From contig JAFWYP010000011.1 of assembly GCA_017517665.1 (NCBI GenBank), forward strand, positions 1-59,999: a DNA stretch of 59,999 nt, given 5' to 3'. The position numbers were made by a program, and so were the translations under genes. Shown piece after piece: positions 34,499 to 45,231 of the stretch (positions within the stretch are counted from its first letter, which is position 1; each line of letters opens with the position of its first letter). Under the pieces are notes generated by a model that worked only from the letters and a program-made list of their open reading frames with translations, was not told where the DNA came from and did no database searches. This stretch comes from Clostridia bacterium. Its GTDB lineage: Bacteria > Bacillota > Clostridia > Oscillospirales > Acutalibacteraceae.

Positions 34499-35584
34499 TA
34501 TCAGAGAAGAAATAACCGAGTTTGAAACAAGAAATCCCTGAACTGTCAGCGAAATTGAATTATCATCAATATTTACAAGTCCGTGCTTCTGAAGCTCACG
34601 GGCTTTTTTTATTGTTTCTTTTGAAACAGACTTACCGAAACGTTTTTCATATTTATCAAAAACAAGACCTTCGGAAAGTCTTAATGCGAGCATGATATAT
34701 TCTTCCTCATCCCCGCCGGAACCGTCATCAACGGGCGGAATTCCATTGATAAAATCATCAATACTTCGCTCGTAATAAAATCTTTTGTCGCCGAAAAAAG
34801 AGTGTGCCGATGCACCTATGCCGAGATATTCTTCGCAACGCCAGTATTTCAGATTGTGGCGGCTTTCATACTCTTTTTCGGAAAAATTAGATATTTCATA
34901 TTGGTAATAACCTGCTTTCTCCAACATCTCAACCGCCGATAAATATAAATCGCAGGTTTCATCCTCATCGGGCAGAGAAAGAGTATTTTTGATATTATAA
35001 AAAGGAGTACCTTCCTCTATTTTAAGGATATATGCGCTTATATGCTTTGCACCCGAATTTTTGCAGAAATCAATTGATTTCTGCAGACTTCCTGCGGTCT
35101 GGTTCGGAATTCCGAGCATGAGGTCGAGAGAAACATTTTCAATTCCGGCATTCTTTGCCCTCGCGATTGCACGTTCAACATCCTCACATCCGCCGCGTCT
35201 GCCGAGAATCTTTCTTTCTGCATCATCGGCACTTTGCAGACCCATGGAAATGCGGTTTATTCCGCTTTCGGCAACAACTGAAAAATCAAAAGCAGAGTTC
35301 ACCGAACCCGTATCCGACGGATTGCATTCAAGAGTTGCCTCACAGTCATCCGTGCGGCGTATATGTTTCATTATTTTTTCAATGTTATCCGAACCGATAA
35401 GAGATGGAGTGCCGCCTCCGAAATAAACGGTATCATAAATGCCGCCTGCCTTGTCGATTTCACGGCATAATGCATCAACATAAGCCGTTATTTTTTTACT
35501 CTCGGGATTTACCGAATAAAAATCACAGTAAGGACATTTTCCGTTGCAGAAGGGGATATGAAGATAAAGTCCGATAGGTTTCAT
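34496..35584 (-). CDS. hemW: HemW-type radical SAM protein (heme chaperone family)
   Basis: The 362-residue protein has the radical-SAM cluster motif C13-x3-C17-x2-C20 (FCNGKCPYCDF), the YFGGGTPS glycine motif, and the HemW C-terminal domain including the heme-binding HNxxYW motif (HNLKYW). It was formerly annotated as oxygen-independent coproporphyrinogen oxidase; HemW members lack that activity and transfer heme. The gene follows lepA, as in many Firmicutes, with a terminator between them. Confidence 0.93.
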   Translation of the reverse strand: MKPIGLYLHIPFCNGKCPYCDFYSVNPESKKITAYVDALCREIDKAGGIYDTVYFGGGTPSLIGSDNIEKIMKHIRRTDDCEATLECNPSDTGSVNSAFDFSVVAESGINRISMGLQSADDAERKILGRRGGCEDVERAIARAKNAGIENVSLDLMLGIPNQTAGSLQKSIDFCKNSGAKHISAYILKIEEGTPFYNIKNTLSLPDEDETCDLYLSAVEMLEKAGYYQYEISNFSEKEYESRHNLKYWRCEEYLGIGASAHSFFGDKRFYYERSIDDFINGIPPVDDGSGGDEEEYIMLALRLSEGLVFDKYEKRFGKSVSKETIKKARELQKHGLVNIDDNSISLTVQGFLVSNSVISSLI

Positions 35585-35591
35585 GTTATCA

Positions 35592-35625
35592 CCAAAAAAC
35601 GGGGCGACCTTTTGGGCCGCCCGAA
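35592..35625 (-). terminator. Terminator after lepA
   Basis: On the minus strand, GGGCGGCC-CAAAA-GGTCGCCC (one G-U pair) is followed by CG and six T residues. It lies directly after the lepA stop and just before hemW, so hemW probably depends on read-through. Confidence 0.88.
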
Positions 35626-35629
35626 AAAT

Positions 35630-37444
35630 TTAATCGTTATCGTCAAGCTTAAGAACCGCCATGAATGCTTCCTGCGGAACTTCAACAGTACCGAAGTGAC
35701 GCATTCTCTTTTTACCTTCTTTCTGCTTTTCAAGCAGTTTTTTCTTTCGGGTAATGTCACCGCCGTAGCATTTTGCAAGAACGTCCTTGCGCATTGCCTT
35801 GACGGTTTCGCGGGCGATAATCTTTCCGCCGATGCCTATCTGAATGGGAATTTCAAACATCTGACGTGGAATATTCTCCTTGAGCTTTTCGGCAATCTTT
35901 CTTGCCTTTGAATAAGCCTTATCGGAGTGAATTATGAATGAAAGTGCGTCAACAACATCACCGTTGAGAAGCACGTCGAGCTTAACGAGATTTGATTTTC
36001 TGTAATCTCTGATTTCGTAGTCAAATGAAGCGTAACCCCTTGTTCTTGACTTGAGTGAATCAAAGAAGTCATAAATAATTTCATTAAGCGGAAGTTCGTA
36101 ATGGATATCAACTCTTTCGGGAGTGATGTAGTCCATATTCTTGAAAACTCCGCGTCTGTCCTGACAGAGGTCCATGATTGTGCCCACATATTCCGCAGGG
36201 GAATAGATATGAGCATCGGTGAAAGGCTCTTCGCAGGAAGCGATTGTTGCGGGGTCGGGATAATGGGTGGGGTTATCAATTTCAACCATTGAGCCGTCGG
36301 TGAGATTAATTTTATAAACAACGCTCGGAATGGTGGTTACAAGGTCAAGGTCATATTCTCTTTCAAGTCTTTCCTGGATGATTTCAAGGTGGAGAAGACC
36401 GAGGAAACCGCAGCGGAAACCGAAGCCGAGAGCTCCCGATGTTTCGGGTTCAAATGTGAGTGCGGCATCGTTGAGCTGCAGCTTTTCAAGTGCATCGCGG
36501 AGATTTTCGTAGTCGGCACCGTCGGCAGGATAAACACCGCAGAATACCATGGGGTTAACCTTGCGGTAACCGGGGAGAGGCTCGGCTGCGGGTTTTTCAA
36601 CCGTAGTAACTGTATCACCGACCCTCGCATCGCCTACCGTTTTGATTGAAGCCGTGATATAACCAACCTCGCCTGCGGTGAGTTCACTGCAGGGCTCGGG
36701 AATGGTTGCTCTCATATAACCCGTTTCAACAACGGTGAATTCTGCACCCGTTGCCATCATTCTCATGGTATCGCCGGGTTTGATTTTGCCTTCTTTTATT
36801 CTTACATAAACGATAACGCCCTTGTAGCTGTCGTAAACAGAGTCGAAGATAAGTGCGCGAAGCGGAAGGTCATCGTTTGCAACGGGAGAAGGAACATCCT
36901 TAACGATTTTCTCAAGAACCTGCTCGATGTTAACACCTGTTTTTGCCGAAACTCTCGGAGCTTCCGAGCAGTCAAGACCGATAACATCCTCAACCTCTGC
37001 CGAAACTCTGTCGGGGTCAGCTGAAGGAAGGTCGATTTTGTTGATAACGGGTACGATTTCAAGGTCATGGTCAAGTGCAAGATATGTGTTTGCAAGTGTC
37101 TGCGCTTCAACGCCCTGAGAAGCATCAACTATAAGCACCGCACCTTCGCAAGCGGCAAGCGAACGTGAAACCTCGTAGTTGAAGTCAACGTGACCCGGAG
37201 TGTCGATGAGATTGAGAACATACTCCTCACCGTCCTCGGCAATATAGTTGAGCTTGACCGCATGAGCCTTGATTGTGATTCCTCGTTCTCTTTCAAGGTC
37301 CATTTTGTCAAGAAGCTGTGCGGTCATGTCACGAAGCGCAACAGACTTTGTCTTTTCGAGAAGTCTGTCCGCAAGTGTTGACTTGCCGTGGTCTATGTGT
37401 GCAATAATGCAAAAATTTCTGATTTTATCTTTTGAAACTGCCAA
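35630..37444 (-). CDS. lepA: Elongation factor 4 (LepA)
   Basis: This 604-residue ribosomal GTPase is of normal family length. The P-loop AHIDHGKST, switch [10 protein letters not shown] and NKIDLP motifs are intact, followed by the EF-G-like domains and the LepA-specific C-terminal domain. It influences translation elongation and initiation. It starts with TTG, placed 9 bases after AGGAG. The gene lies 17 bases downstream of the sugar-transporter gene, so the two may be cotranscribed. Confidence 0.98.
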   Translation of the reverse strand: MAVSKDKIRNFCIIAHIDHGKSTLADRLLEKTKSVALRDMTAQLLDKMDLERERGITIKAHAVKLNYIAEDGEEYVLNLIDTPGHVDFNYEVSRSLAACEGAVLIVDASQGVEAQTLANTYLALDHDLEIVPVINKIDLPSADPDRVSAEVEDVIGLDCSEAPRVSAKTGVNIEQVLEKIVKDVPSPVANDDLPLRALIFDSVYDSYKGVIVYVRIKEGKIKPGDTMRMMATGAEFTVVETGYMRATIPEPCSELTAGEVGYITASIKTVGDARVGDTVTTVEKPAAEPLPGYRKVNPMVFCGVYPADGADYENLRDALEKLQLNDAALTFEPETSGALGFGFRCGFLGLLHLEIIQERLEREYDLDLVTTIPSVVYKINLTDGSMVEIDNPTHYPDPATIASCEEPFTDAHIYSPAEYVGTIMDLCQDRRGVFKNMDYITPERVDIHYELPLNEIIYDFFDSLKSRTRGYASFDYEIRDYRKSNLVKLDVLLNGDVVDALSFIIHSDKAYSKARKIAEKLKENIPRQMFEIPIQIGIGGKIIARETVKAMRKDVLAKCYGGDITRKKKLLEKQKEGKKRMRHFGTVEVPQEAFMAVLKLDDND

Positions 37445-37461
37445 TTTTATATTCTCCTAAA

Positions 37462-39027
37462 TCAAAGGTCTAAAACTTCTTCAAGTTTTCTGTCAACATT
37501 GCTCTGACCTATCCACATATCTTCCCAGCGGTGACCTGCAATATCTTCAATACGCTTTTTGTCGCCTGCGGAAATTTCGCAAGTGCCCGTTTCATGCTTC
37601 TGAGCGATAACAGACTGAATGATTTCATGGTCACGCTTCTTCATCTTGAAGCGGAAGATAAGAATGAGAGAGATAATTGCAAATGCCGTGGGAAGCCAGC
37701 TGACGAGAAGTCGGAGACCGAATTCTGTCTGACCGCTGAGTGCGGCATATTCGATTTTTTCAAGGTTTGTTGTGTCGTAACCGATAACCTGAAGGAATAT
37801 GCCGAGAAAACCGGTAACAAAGCTGTTGATTGTTTTTCTTACAAAAGAATAGAATGTGGTGATAACGCCTTCGCGTCTTCTGCCCGTGATAAGTTCATCA
37901 ACATCGGTAACGTCGGGCTGGATGTTACTGATAACAAAGCCGGGACCTGAAAAACCGAAGTTATAGAGGATGGTTGCAATGTAAAGAATGAATACGGGTG
38001 ATTTGGGTGTGACGAAGCCGTTGAGGAGAAGACCGATTACCATCATAGGCATCATGACTAATCCGCATGTGCGTTTATCAAGGTAACGTGTAAGGAAATA
38101 GTTGAAAGGTCCGCCTGCAATTTCAGCTGCACCGCCGATGGTGTTGAGGTTGGCAAAGTGATTATATCTGTCTGCAATACTTCTGATATAGAACTGGTCT
38201 GCGTAGCTGTAAAAGCTCTTTGAGAAACCGTAGAAAAGGTTGATGAGGAAATACTGTCTGAAAGCTTTGTTTCTGAAAACCTGGATATATTCCCTGATGA
38301 AATACTTATAGTCGATGGGAGGATTCTCGAGGTCAAGCGAGCTTTTTTCTTTTGTCGAAAAGAAAGTAACAAGCGGTGCCCAGCAGAAATAAATAACAAA
38401 AACAATACCGCAGATAAGATATTTGTTTCTGTCGGCAGGTGAGGGGTTAACCATGTTTGTGCCGCCGAGAACAATGCTCATGAAAATGAACGAGGGGAAC
38501 ATACCGAACATATTGAAAATATATTCAACTATTTTATACTGCGCTCTTTCAAAGTATTTCGGTGCAACAGTCGGAAGCATTGCAACATGGGGGATGTTTA
38601 TCATTGTGTAGCCTGAGCTGTAGATAAGCGATGCAAGCAGATAATAAACGAAAAGCGCAGTTGTGTTTCCCGTGCCCGAAATGCCGAATGAATACCATTT
38701 CATGAAATAACCTATCAAAAGGACGGGAAGACCTGCGATAAGCCATACTCTGTGCTTACCGAAACGGGATTTTGTTCTGTCTGTTATGAAGCCCATTGAA
38801 AGGTCTGTTATTGCATCAATAACACCGCCGATGGTACTGATAATACCGGACATACCGGTGCTCATTCCTTCAACGAAATTAAGGAACTGCTGATGATACA
38901 TACTGATGGGGTTTGTGACACCGCCTGTTGTTATGCAGGCAACATTATAACCGATAATCGGTCTTATATATTCCCAGGTATTGCCCTCAATACCTACGGC
39001 ATCTTTGATTTTATTTCCGATACCCAC
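37462..39027 (-). CDS. GPH-family (MFS) sugar/cation symporter
   Basis: The 521-residue protein has about 12 hydrophobic segments. The glycoside-pentoside-hexuronide family signature is visible near residue 80: GGVIDAITDLSMGFITDR followed by TKSRFGKHR. These porters import oligosaccharides or glycosides with Na+ or H+. I chose a GTG start at 39027, because GGAGG is 7 bases upstream and is itself inside the longer ATG-started frame (from 39045). The substrate is unknown. Glycan enzymes elsewhere in the window (GH89, GH43) suggest host or plant oligosaccharides. Confidence 0.87.
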   Translation of the reverse strand: MGIGNKIKDAVGIEGNTWEYIRPIIGYNVACITTGGVTNPISMYHQQFLNFVEGMSTGMSGIISTIGGVIDAITDLSMGFITDRTKSRFGKHRVWLIAGLPVLLIGYFMKWYSFGISGTGNTTALFVYYLLASLIYSSGYTMINIPHVAMLPTVAPKYFERAQYKIVEYIFNMFGMFPSFIFMSIVLGGTNMVNPSPADRNKYLICGIVFVIYFCWAPLVTFFSTKEKSSLDLENPPIDYKYFIREYIQVFRNKAFRQYFLINLFYGFSKSFYSYADQFYIRSIADRYNHFANLNTIGGAAEIAGGPFNYFLTRYLDKRTCGLVMMPMMVIGLLLNGFVTPKSPVFILYIATILYNFGFSGPGFVISNIQPDVTDVDELITGRRREGVITTFYSFVRKTINSFVTGFLGIFLQVIGYDTTNLEKIEYAALSGQTEFGLRLLVSWLPTAFAIISLILIFRFKMKKRDHEIIQSVIAQKHETGTCEISAGDKKRIEDIAGHRWEDMWIGQSNVDRKLEEVLDL

Positions 39028-39073
39028 AGTCAGTCCTCCAATCATAATTAAAGTTTTAAATATATACTAAAAT

Positions 39074-39102
39074 ATAATAACAAATTATAATTGTGAGGTC
39101 AA
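39074..39102 (-). promoter_or_regulatory. Predicted sigma-A promoter of the transporter-lepA unit
   Basis: On the minus strand, TTGACC (39097-39102) and TATTAT (39074-39079) have a 17-base spacer. Confidence 0.65.
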
Positions 39103-39159
39103 GTTTTTTGTGTAAAAAAGAGAAACCTAATTTTTAACAACTTGTTTACAATTAAATTA

Positions 39160-39188
39160 TTGACAAATCTTTCCTTTTGGTTTATAGT
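39160..39188 (+). promoter_or_regulatory. Sigma-A promoter of the hrcA-dnaJ operon
   Basis: TTGACA (39160-39165) and TATAGT (39183-39188) are separated by 17 bases. Transcription should start near 39195, immediately before the CIRCE element. Confidence 0.88.
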
Positions 39189-39199
39189 AATAACCGAAG

Positions 39200-39237
39200 T
39201 TAGCACTCGAGTTTAATGAGTGCTAAAATTAGCACTC
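39200..39237 (+). promoter_or_regulatory. CIRCE operator plus a third half-site
   Basis: A perfect CIRCE, TTAGCACTC-N9-GAGTGCTAA, occupies 39200-39226. This is the binding site of the HrcA repressor. A further exact half-site TTAGCACTC follows at 39229-39237, so the right arm also forms GAGTGCTAAAATTAGCACTC (39218-39237), an inverted repeat with only a 2-base centre. Confidence 0.97.
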
Positions 39238-39256
39238 CGAGAAAGAGGTGAGGCAA

Positions 39257-40285
39257 GTGAACGAACTCAGCGAAAGAAAAAAGCGTATTCTCGCGGCTGT
39301 TGTTGAGCAGTATATCAAAACGGGCGAGCCCGTCGGTTCAAAAGAGCTTCTTGCTCTGACGGGAATGTCGGTTTCCTCCGCAACGGTGCGCAATGAGATG
39401 AGTGAGCTTGCCGCCATGGGTTATCTTGAACAGCCTCATACCTCGGCGGGCAGAATTCCGTCGCAGACGGGATACAGATACTATGTTGATAATCTCATGA
39501 AACCCCGTGAGATAGACGAGCTTAACAGAAGAATGATTGAAGCGGGAATTTCATCGGCGGCGGGCGACCCCGAGAGGCTTATTTCTCAGGCAGGCGAAGT
39601 TCTTGCAGACCTCACGAAATGTGCCTGCGTTTCAACCGCACCGGGCGGAGATTCAATGATAATCAAAAAGATTGAGCTTGTTCCCGTCGGTGTTCATTCC
39701 GCAATGCTCGTTCTTCTCACTTCAAACGGAATTCTCAAGAGCAGACTTTGCAGACTTGACTGTGAACTCACCGCAAAAATATGCGAGCAGTTCTATAATA
39801 TTGTTCAGTCGTGCATTATCGGAAAACCCGCAAATGATATAAGCGTTGCGGATATGCAGACTGTTGCGGCTTCGGTTGACGGCGATGTTTTTGCAATGCT
39901 TCCGCTTATGGCGGCGGTTTGTGAGCTTGCACGAAGTACGGCAAGTTCAAAAATCATGCTCGGCGGCAGTTCAAATCTGTTTTCTCACAAGGCTTACGGC
40001 ACAAATGCTCTTGAACTCCTTGAATTTCTGAATAAGAAAGAACCGATTTCCGCGGTTATCAACGAAAACGAAGACCCTCTCAATGTTAAAATCGGTAAAG
40101 AAAATCTTTACCGTCAGCTTGAAAATTCAAGCGTAATTGTTGCAAAATATTCCGTGGGAGGCGGAAATTCCGGAAAAATCGGACTTATCGGACCTACCCG
40201 AATGGATTATGAAAATATAATTCCCAGCATAAAATATTTAACCGACCTTGTCGGTACTCTCATAACTCAGGCTATCGAGGAATAG
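39257..40285 (+). CDS. hrcA: Heat-inducible transcription repressor HrcA
   Basis: The 342-residue protein has an N-terminal winged-helix domain (SERKKRILAAVVEQYIKTGEPVGS in overview, with SSATVRNEM as recognition segment) and a C-terminal GAF-like dimerisation region. It represses CIRCE-controlled chaperone operons and is itself kept active by GroEL in known systems. GAGGTG six bases upstream favours GTG 39257 over GTG 39248. It is the first gene of hrcA-grpE-dnaK-dnaJ, the standard order in clostridia. Confidence 0.97.
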   Translation: MNELSERKKRILAAVVEQYIKTGEPVGSKELLALTGMSVSSATVRNEMSELAAMGYLEQPHTSAGRIPSQTGYRYYVDNLMKPREIDELNRRMIEAGISSAAGDPERLISQAGEVLADLTKCACVSTAPGGDSMIIKKIELVPVGVHSAMLVLLTSNGILKSRLCRLDCELTAKICEQFYNIVQSCIIGKPANDISVADMQTVAASVDGDVFAMLPLMAAVCELARSTASSKIMLGGSSNLFSHKAYGTNALELLEFLNKKEPISAVINENEDPLNVKIGKENLYRQLENSSVIVAKYSVGGGNSGKIGLIGPTRMDYENIIPSIKYLTDLVGTLITQAIEE

Positions 40286-40297
40286 AAAGGATACGTA

Positions 40298-40804
40298 ATG
40301 AAGAAAGAAAAAAACAAGCCCGAAAATACCGAAGAGGTAATTGAAGAGGTTGTTGAAGAGACAAAAGAAGAACAGCTTCAGAAGGCTCTCGACGAAAAGA
40401 ACGACCAGTTTCTCAGACTCTATGCGGAATATGATAACTTCCGCAAGCGTTCACAGAAAGAAAAGCAGGATATATATTCGTCATCAAAGGCTGATGTGAT
40501 TAAGGACCTTCTTCCCATCATGGATAATTTTGACAGAGCAGCCAACAATAATGAAGGCAGCTACGAAGATTACAAAAAGGGAATAGAACTTATTTTCAAT
40601 CAGTTCGTTGAAATGTTTACGAAGAACGGCGTTGAAGCATTTGGAGAAAGAGGCGAAGAATTCGACCCCAATATCCATAATGCGGTAATGACCGTTGAGG
40701 ACGCAGAGCTTGGTGAAAACCAGATTGCATCCGTATTTTCAAAAGGCTATAAACTCGGTGACAAAATAATCAGAGAAGCAGTTGTCACCGTTGCAAATTC
40801 ATAA
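40298..40804 (+). CDS. grpE: Nucleotide exchange factor GrpE
   Basis: The 168-residue protein has an acidic, coiled-coil N-terminal half ([15 protein letters not shown]) and the conserved [14 protein letters not shown] and DNFDRA segments. A beta-rich C-terminal domain ([12 protein letters not shown]) follows. It releases ADP from DnaK. It is 12 bases after hrcA, in the CIRCE-controlled operon. Confidence 0.97.
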   Translation: MKKEKNKPENTEEVIEEVVEETKEEQLQKALDEKNDQFLRLYAEYDNFRKRSQKEKQDIYSSSKADVIKDLLPIMDNFDRAANNNEGSYEDYKKGIELIFNQFVEMFTKNGVEAFGERGEEFDPNIHNAVMTVEDAELGENQIASVFSKGYKLGDKIIREAVVTVANS

Positions 40805-40848
40805 AACAGTTTATAATTTATTCTTTTATTTATAGGAGGAAAAACATT

Positions 40849-42675
40849 ATGGCAAAGGTAATCGGTATTGACTTAGGTACAACAAACTCATGCGTTGCAG
40901 TTATCGAAGGCGGCGAACCCGTTGTTATCGCTAACGCAGAAGGCGCAAGAACAACTCCCTCTGTTGTTGCATTCGGTAAAACAGGTGAGAGAATGGTTGG
41001 TCAGGTAGCAAAGAGACAGGCTATCACAAATCCCGACAGAACAGTCGCTTCAATCAAGAGACAGATGGGTACAGACTACAAGGTAACTATCGACGACAAG
41101 AAGTATACACCGCAGGAAATTTCCGCAATGATTCTTCAGAAGCTTAAGACAGATGCAGAAGCTTATCTCGGCGATAAGGTAACGGAAGCTGTTATCACAG
41201 TTCCCGCATACTTCACAGACTCACAGCGTCAGGCAACAAAGGACGCAGGTAAAATTGCAGGTCTTGAAGTAAAGAGAATCATCAACGAGCCCACAGCAGC
41301 AGCTCTTGCATACGGTATCGACAAGGAAACAGACCAGAAGGTTATGGTTTATGACCTCGGCGGCGGTACATTCGACGTTTCAATCATCGAAATGGGCGAC
41401 GGTGTTCAGGAAGTTCTTGCAACAGCAGGTAACAACAAGCTTGGCGGTGACGACTTTGACCAGAGAGTTATCAACTGGCTCGCAGACCAGTTCAAGGCAG
41501 AACAGGGCATCGACCTCAGAGGCGACAAAATGGCTATGCAGCGTCTTAAGGAAGCTGCAGAAAAGGCAAAGATTGAGCTTTCGGGCGTAACATCCTCAAA
41601 CATCTCTCTTCCCTTCATCACAGCTGATGCAACAGGTCCCAAGCACCTTGAAACAACTCTCACAAGAGCAAAGTTCAATGAGCTTACAGCAGACCTCGTT
41701 GAAGCAACAATGGGTCCCGTTCGTCAGGCAATGAGCGATTCAGGTCTCAAGACAAGCGAAATCAACAAGGTTCTCATGGTCGGCGGTTCATCAAGAATTC
41801 CCGCTGTTCAGGAAGCTGTCAAGAGATTTATGGGCACAGAGCCCTTCAAGGGCATCAACCCCGATGAATGCGTTGCAGTAGGTGCAGCTCTTCAGGCAGG
41901 CGTTCTCGGCGGTGAAGTTCAGGGTCTTCTTCTCCTTGACGTTACCCCGCTTTCACTCGGCATTGAAACCATGGGCGGTATCAACACAAAGATTATCGAC
42001 AGAAACACAACTATCCCCGTAAAGAAGAGCCAGATTTTCTCAACTGCAGCAGACAACCAGCCTTCGGTTGAAGTTCACGTTCTTCAGGGCGAAAGAGAAT
42101 TCGCAAGAGACAACAAAACTCTCGGCGTTTTCCACCTTGACGGCATCATGCCTGCAAGAAGAGGCGTTCCTCAGATTGAAGTTACATTTGATATAGACGC
42201 AAACGGCATTGTTCATGTTTCCGCAAAGGACCTCGGCACTCAGAAGGAGCAGTCAATTTCAATCACTTCCTCAACAAATATGTCCAAGGAAGATATCGAA
42301 AAGGCTGTTGCAGATGCAGAGAGATTTGCACAGGAAGACAAGCAGCGCAGAGAAGAAGTTGATACACGCAACGGTGCAGACCAGATGGTTTACCAGTGTG
42401 AGAAGCTTCTCAGCGAAGAAGCCGACAAGTTCAGCGATGACGAAAAGGCTGCTCTCAATGAAAAGATTGATGCACTCAAGGAAGCTCTCAAGGGCGAAGA
42501 TATCAACCTTATCAAGTCAAAGCAGGAAGAACTTACACAGAAGTTCTACGAAGTTTCCGAAAAGCTTTATAAGGCTGCACAGGAAGCTGCTCAGGCTCAG
42601 CAGGGCGGCGCAGCACCCGACGGCGAAGGCTACACAGAAGCAAACTACACGGATGTTGATGATAACAATCAGTAA
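40849..42675 (+). CDS. dnaK: Chaperone DnaK (Hsp70)
   Basis: The 608-residue Hsp70 has the N-terminal ATPase signatures [27 protein letters not shown] and [11 protein letters not shown], a substrate-binding beta domain ([11 protein letters not shown]) and a helical lid ending in an acidic tail. GGAGG precedes the ATG. Codon use is more biased than in neighbours, with favoured codons, consistent with high expression. It works with the adjacent GrpE and DnaJ. Confidence 0.99.
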   Translation: MAKVIGIDLGTTNSCVAVIEGGEPVVIANAEGARTTPSVVAFGKTGERMVGQVAKRQAITNPDRTVASIKRQMGTDYKVTIDDKKYTPQEISAMILQKLKTDAEAYLGDKVTEAVITVPAYFTDSQRQATKDAGKIAGLEVKRIINEPTAAALAYGIDKETDQKVMVYDLGGGTFDVSIIEMGDGVQEVLATAGNNKLGGDDFDQRVINWLADQFKAEQGIDLRGDKMAMQRLKEAAEKAKIELSGVTSSNISLPFITADATGPKHLETTLTRAKFNELTADLVEATMGPVRQAMSDSGLKTSEINKVLMVGGSSRIPAVQEAVKRFMGTEPFKGINPDECVAVGAALQAGVLGGEVQGLLLLDVTPLSLGIETMGGINTKIIDRNTTIPVKKSQIFSTAADNQPSVEVHVLQGEREFARDNKTLGVFHLDGIMPARRGVPQIEVTFDIDANGIVHVSAKDLGTQKEQSISITSSTNMSKEDIEKAVADAERFAQEDKQRREEVDTRNGADQMVYQCEKLLSEEADKFSDDEKAALNEKIDALKEALKGEDINLIKSKQEELTQKFYEVSEKLYKAAQEAAQAQQGGAAPDGEGYTEANYTDVDDNNQ

Positions 42676-42700
42676 TCCGTTTTAAAAGGAGTAAATCCCC

Positions 42701-43873
42701 TTGGCAGATAAACGAGATTATTACGAAGTCCTCGGTGTATCGAAAGGTGCAAGCGATGACGAGATAAAAAAAGCATACAGAAAAAAAGCCAAAGAATTCC
42801 ACCCGGACCTCCATCCGGGTGATGCCGAGGCTGAAGCCAAATTCAAGGAAGCCAACGAGGCTTATGAAGTGCTTTCCGACAGTCAGAAAAAGGCACGTTA
42901 TGACCAGTTCGGTCATGCGGGCGTTGACCCCAATTACGGTGCAGGCGGCGGAAATCCCTTCGGAGGCGGCTTCGGAGGCTTCGGAGGCGACGGTATGGAA
43001 TTTGACCTCGGCGATATCTTCGGTTCATTCTTCGGAGGCGGTTTCGGAGGCGGCAGACAGTCCAATCCCAACGGACCCAGAAGAGGCGAGGATGTTCAGG
43101 CGAGAGTAACAATCTCGTTTGAGGAGGCGGCTAAAGGCTGCAAGAGGTCGATTGACATAAACCGTGTTGATACCTGTACGGAATGCCACGGCTCGGGTGC
43201 AAAAGCAGGCTCATCACCGAAAACCTGCCCCGATTGCGGCGGCAGAGGCTTTGTCAATGTTCAGCAGAGAACTGCATTCGGTGTTATTTCAACCCAGAAG
43301 TCATGTCCCAAGTGTTCAGGTAAGGGCAGAGTTATTGATGACCCGTGTATAAAGTGCAGAGGAACGGGCAGAGTTTCAACCAAAACATCGGTTGAAGTCA
43401 ACATACCCGCAGGTATTGATGACAGACAGATTTTCAGTGTCAGCGGTGCAGGCAATGCAGGTGCCAATGGCGGACCCAAGGGTGACCTCAAGGTTGCTGT
43501 TTTTGTGAGACCTCACTCGTACTTTGAGCGTGACGGATATAACGTATGGCTCGAGCAGAGAATCAGCTATACTCAGGCAGCACTCGGAGATAATATCCGT
43601 ATTCCTACTCTTGACGGCGATGTCAAGTTTGATATTCCTGCAGGAACACAGTCGGGAACTGTATTCAGCCTTAAGGGCAAGGGAATTCAGATTCTTAACG
43701 GCAGAGGCAGAGGCGACCAGCTTGTGCGTATAATCGTTGATGTTCCCAAATCCCTCAGCCACAGACAAAAAGAAATCCTTATTGAGTTTGAAAAAGAACT
43801 CGGCGTTCAGAGAGGCGCACCTGTCGGAAGCGGCAAAGAAGGCTTCTTTGATAAATTCAAGAATAAAAAATAA
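42701..43873 (+). CDS. dnaJ: Chaperone DnaJ (Hsp40, type I)
   Basis: The 390-residue type I J-protein has a J domain with the HPD motif (FHPDLHPG), a glycine/phenylalanine-rich linker (about 80-125), four CxxCxGxG zinc repeats ([32 protein letters not shown]) and the C-terminal substrate-binding domains. It stimulates DnaK ATPase. It starts with TTG, 9 bases after AAGGAG. It is the last gene of the operon, closed by a terminator. Confidence 0.98.
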   Translation: MADKRDYYEVLGVSKGASDDEIKKAYRKKAKEFHPDLHPGDAEAEAKFKEANEAYEVLSDSQKKARYDQFGHAGVDPNYGAGGGNPFGGGFGGFGGDGMEFDLGDIFGSFFGGGFGGGRQSNPNGPRRGEDVQARVTISFEEAAKGCKRSIDINRVDTCTECHGSGAKAGSSPKTCPDCGGRGFVNVQQRTAFGVISTQKSCPKCSGKGRVIDDPCIKCRGTGRVSTKTSVEVNIPAGIDDRQIFSVSGAGNAGANGGPKGDLKVAVFVRPHSYFERDGYNVWLEQRISYTQAALGDNIRIPTLDGDVKFDIPAGTQSGTVFSLKGKGIQILNGRGRGDQLVRIIVDVPKSLSHRQKEILIEFEKELGVQRGAPVGSGKEGFFDKFKNKK

Positions 43874-43876
43874 TAT

Positions 43877-43906
43877 AAAAGCCGTGTCGGTTGGCACGGC
43901 TTTTTG
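43877..43906 (+). terminator. Terminator of the hrcA-dnaJ operon
   Basis: The 10-bp stem AAAAGCCGTG / CACGGCTTTT with an 8-base loop runs into five T residues just after the dnaJ stop. Confidence 0.93.
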
Positions 43907-43914
43907 AGGTTATT

Positions 43915-45231
43915 ATGAAATACGAAGCTATTATATTCGACCTTGACGGCACTCTGACCGATACCCTCGGAGACCTGACAAACAGCGTGAATTTTGCTTT
44001 GCGTCAGTTCGGATTCCCCGAAAGAACGCATGAAGAAGTTAAAAGCTTTGTCGGCAACGGTGTGAGAAGGCTGATTTATCTGAGTGTTCCCGAAAACACG
44101 GATGAAGAAACTTCGGAAAGATGCCTTTCGGTTTTTAAAGAGTATTATAAGAACAATTCGCTCGTTGAAACGAAGCCGTATAACGGAATAATTCCGATGC
44201 TTGAAAGCTTAAAAAAGCAAGAAATCAAAACTGCCGTTGTGACAAATAAAATGCATGAAGCTGCCGAAGAAATCGTGCGGATATTTTTCGGCAATCTGAT
44301 AGATATAACTCTCGGTCAGGTTGACGGAGTTGCACAGAAGCCTCAACCTGACGGAATATATCATGTTCTTGAAAAGTTCGGTGTTTCAAAAGAAAAAGCA
44401 GTCTACGTCGGTGATTCCGAGGTCGATTGCATCACCGCAAAAAATGCAGGTATCCCATGTATAGGCGTAACATGGGGATTTCGTGATAAGTCTGTTCTTA
44501 TCGAAAACGGTGCGGATTATATTGCCGATACTCCCGAAGATATTATCGTATTTACGGATTATATCAAGAGCAGACTTTTTGAAATTCGGGATTTGAAATA
44601 CCGTGATTTTCACTCAAGGCTTATGCCGACTGTTGAAAAATCAAAGGTTATCGGTGTGAGAACTCCCGAACTCCGAAAATTTGCAAAAGAAATTTCAGGT
44701 ACGGCTGTTGCAGAAAGCTTTATAGAAAAACTCCCCCATAAATATTATGAAGAAAACAATCTTCATGCCTTCCTGATTGAAAAAATCAAAGATTATGATA
44801 AATGCATTGAAGAAGTAAACAGATTTCTGCCCTATATTGATAACTGGGCAACCTGCGATATGATGCGCCCGAAGATTTTCAAAAAGCATCTTCCTGAATT
44901 GCTTGCGGAAATTGAAAAATGGCTCAAATCCGAACATACATATACCGTGCGCTTCGGTATTGAATGTCTTATGTGTTACTGTCTCGATGATAATTTCAGC
45001 CCCGAATATCCCGAAACGGTTTCTGCAATCCGCACTGATGAATATTACATAAAAATGATGCAGGCATGGTATTTTGCAACTGCGCTTGCCAAAAGATATG
45101 ACGATATTCTGCCGTTTATTGAGCAAAACACACTTGATGCGGAAACCCATAACAAAACAATCCGCAAGGCTGTTGAAAGCTTTCGTATAACAGAAGAACA
45201 AAAATCTTATCTCAGAAAACTGAAAAGATGA
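43915..45231 (+). CDS. HAD phosphatase (Gph-like) fused to an AlkD-type DNA alkylation repair domain
   Basis: The protein has 438 residues. Residues 1 to about 213 form a HAD hydrolase like phosphoglycolate phosphatase: nucleophile motif DLDGT (D9-T13), motif II VVTNK, and motif III GDSEVD with D167. Residues about 220-438 match stand-alone AlkD-like DNA alkylation repair proteins, which have the same length. The HEAT-repeat catalytic context NWATCD (W311, D315) keeps the Trp-x3-Asp spacing of AlkD W109/D113. No stop, start or ribosome-binding site separates the halves, so this is a true fusion. GAGGT precedes ATG 43915. Removal of alkylated bases plus phosphoglycolate clearance would be a coherent DNA-repair pairing, but that is inference. 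Confidence 0.88.
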   Translation: MKYEAIIFDLDGTLTDTLGDLTNSVNFALRQFGFPERTHEEVKSFVGNGVRRLIYLSVPENTDEETSERCLSVFKEYYKNNSLVETKPYNGIIPMLESLKKQEIKTAVVTNKMHEAAEEIVRIFFGNLIDITLGQVDGVAQKPQPDGIYHVLEKFGVSKEKAVYVGDSEVDCITAKNAGIPCIGVTWGFRDKSVLIENGADYIADTPEDIIVFTDYIKSRLFEIRDLKYRDFHSRLMPTVEKSKVIGVRTPELRKFAKEISGTAVAESFIEKLPHKYYEENNLHAFLIEKIKDYDKCIEEVNRFLPYIDNWATCDMMRPKIFKKHLPELLAEIEKWLKSEHTYTVRFGIECLMCYCLDDNFSPEYPETVSAIRTDEYYIKMMQAWYFATALAKRYDDILPFIEQNTLDAETHNKTIRKAVESFRITEEQKSYLRKLKR

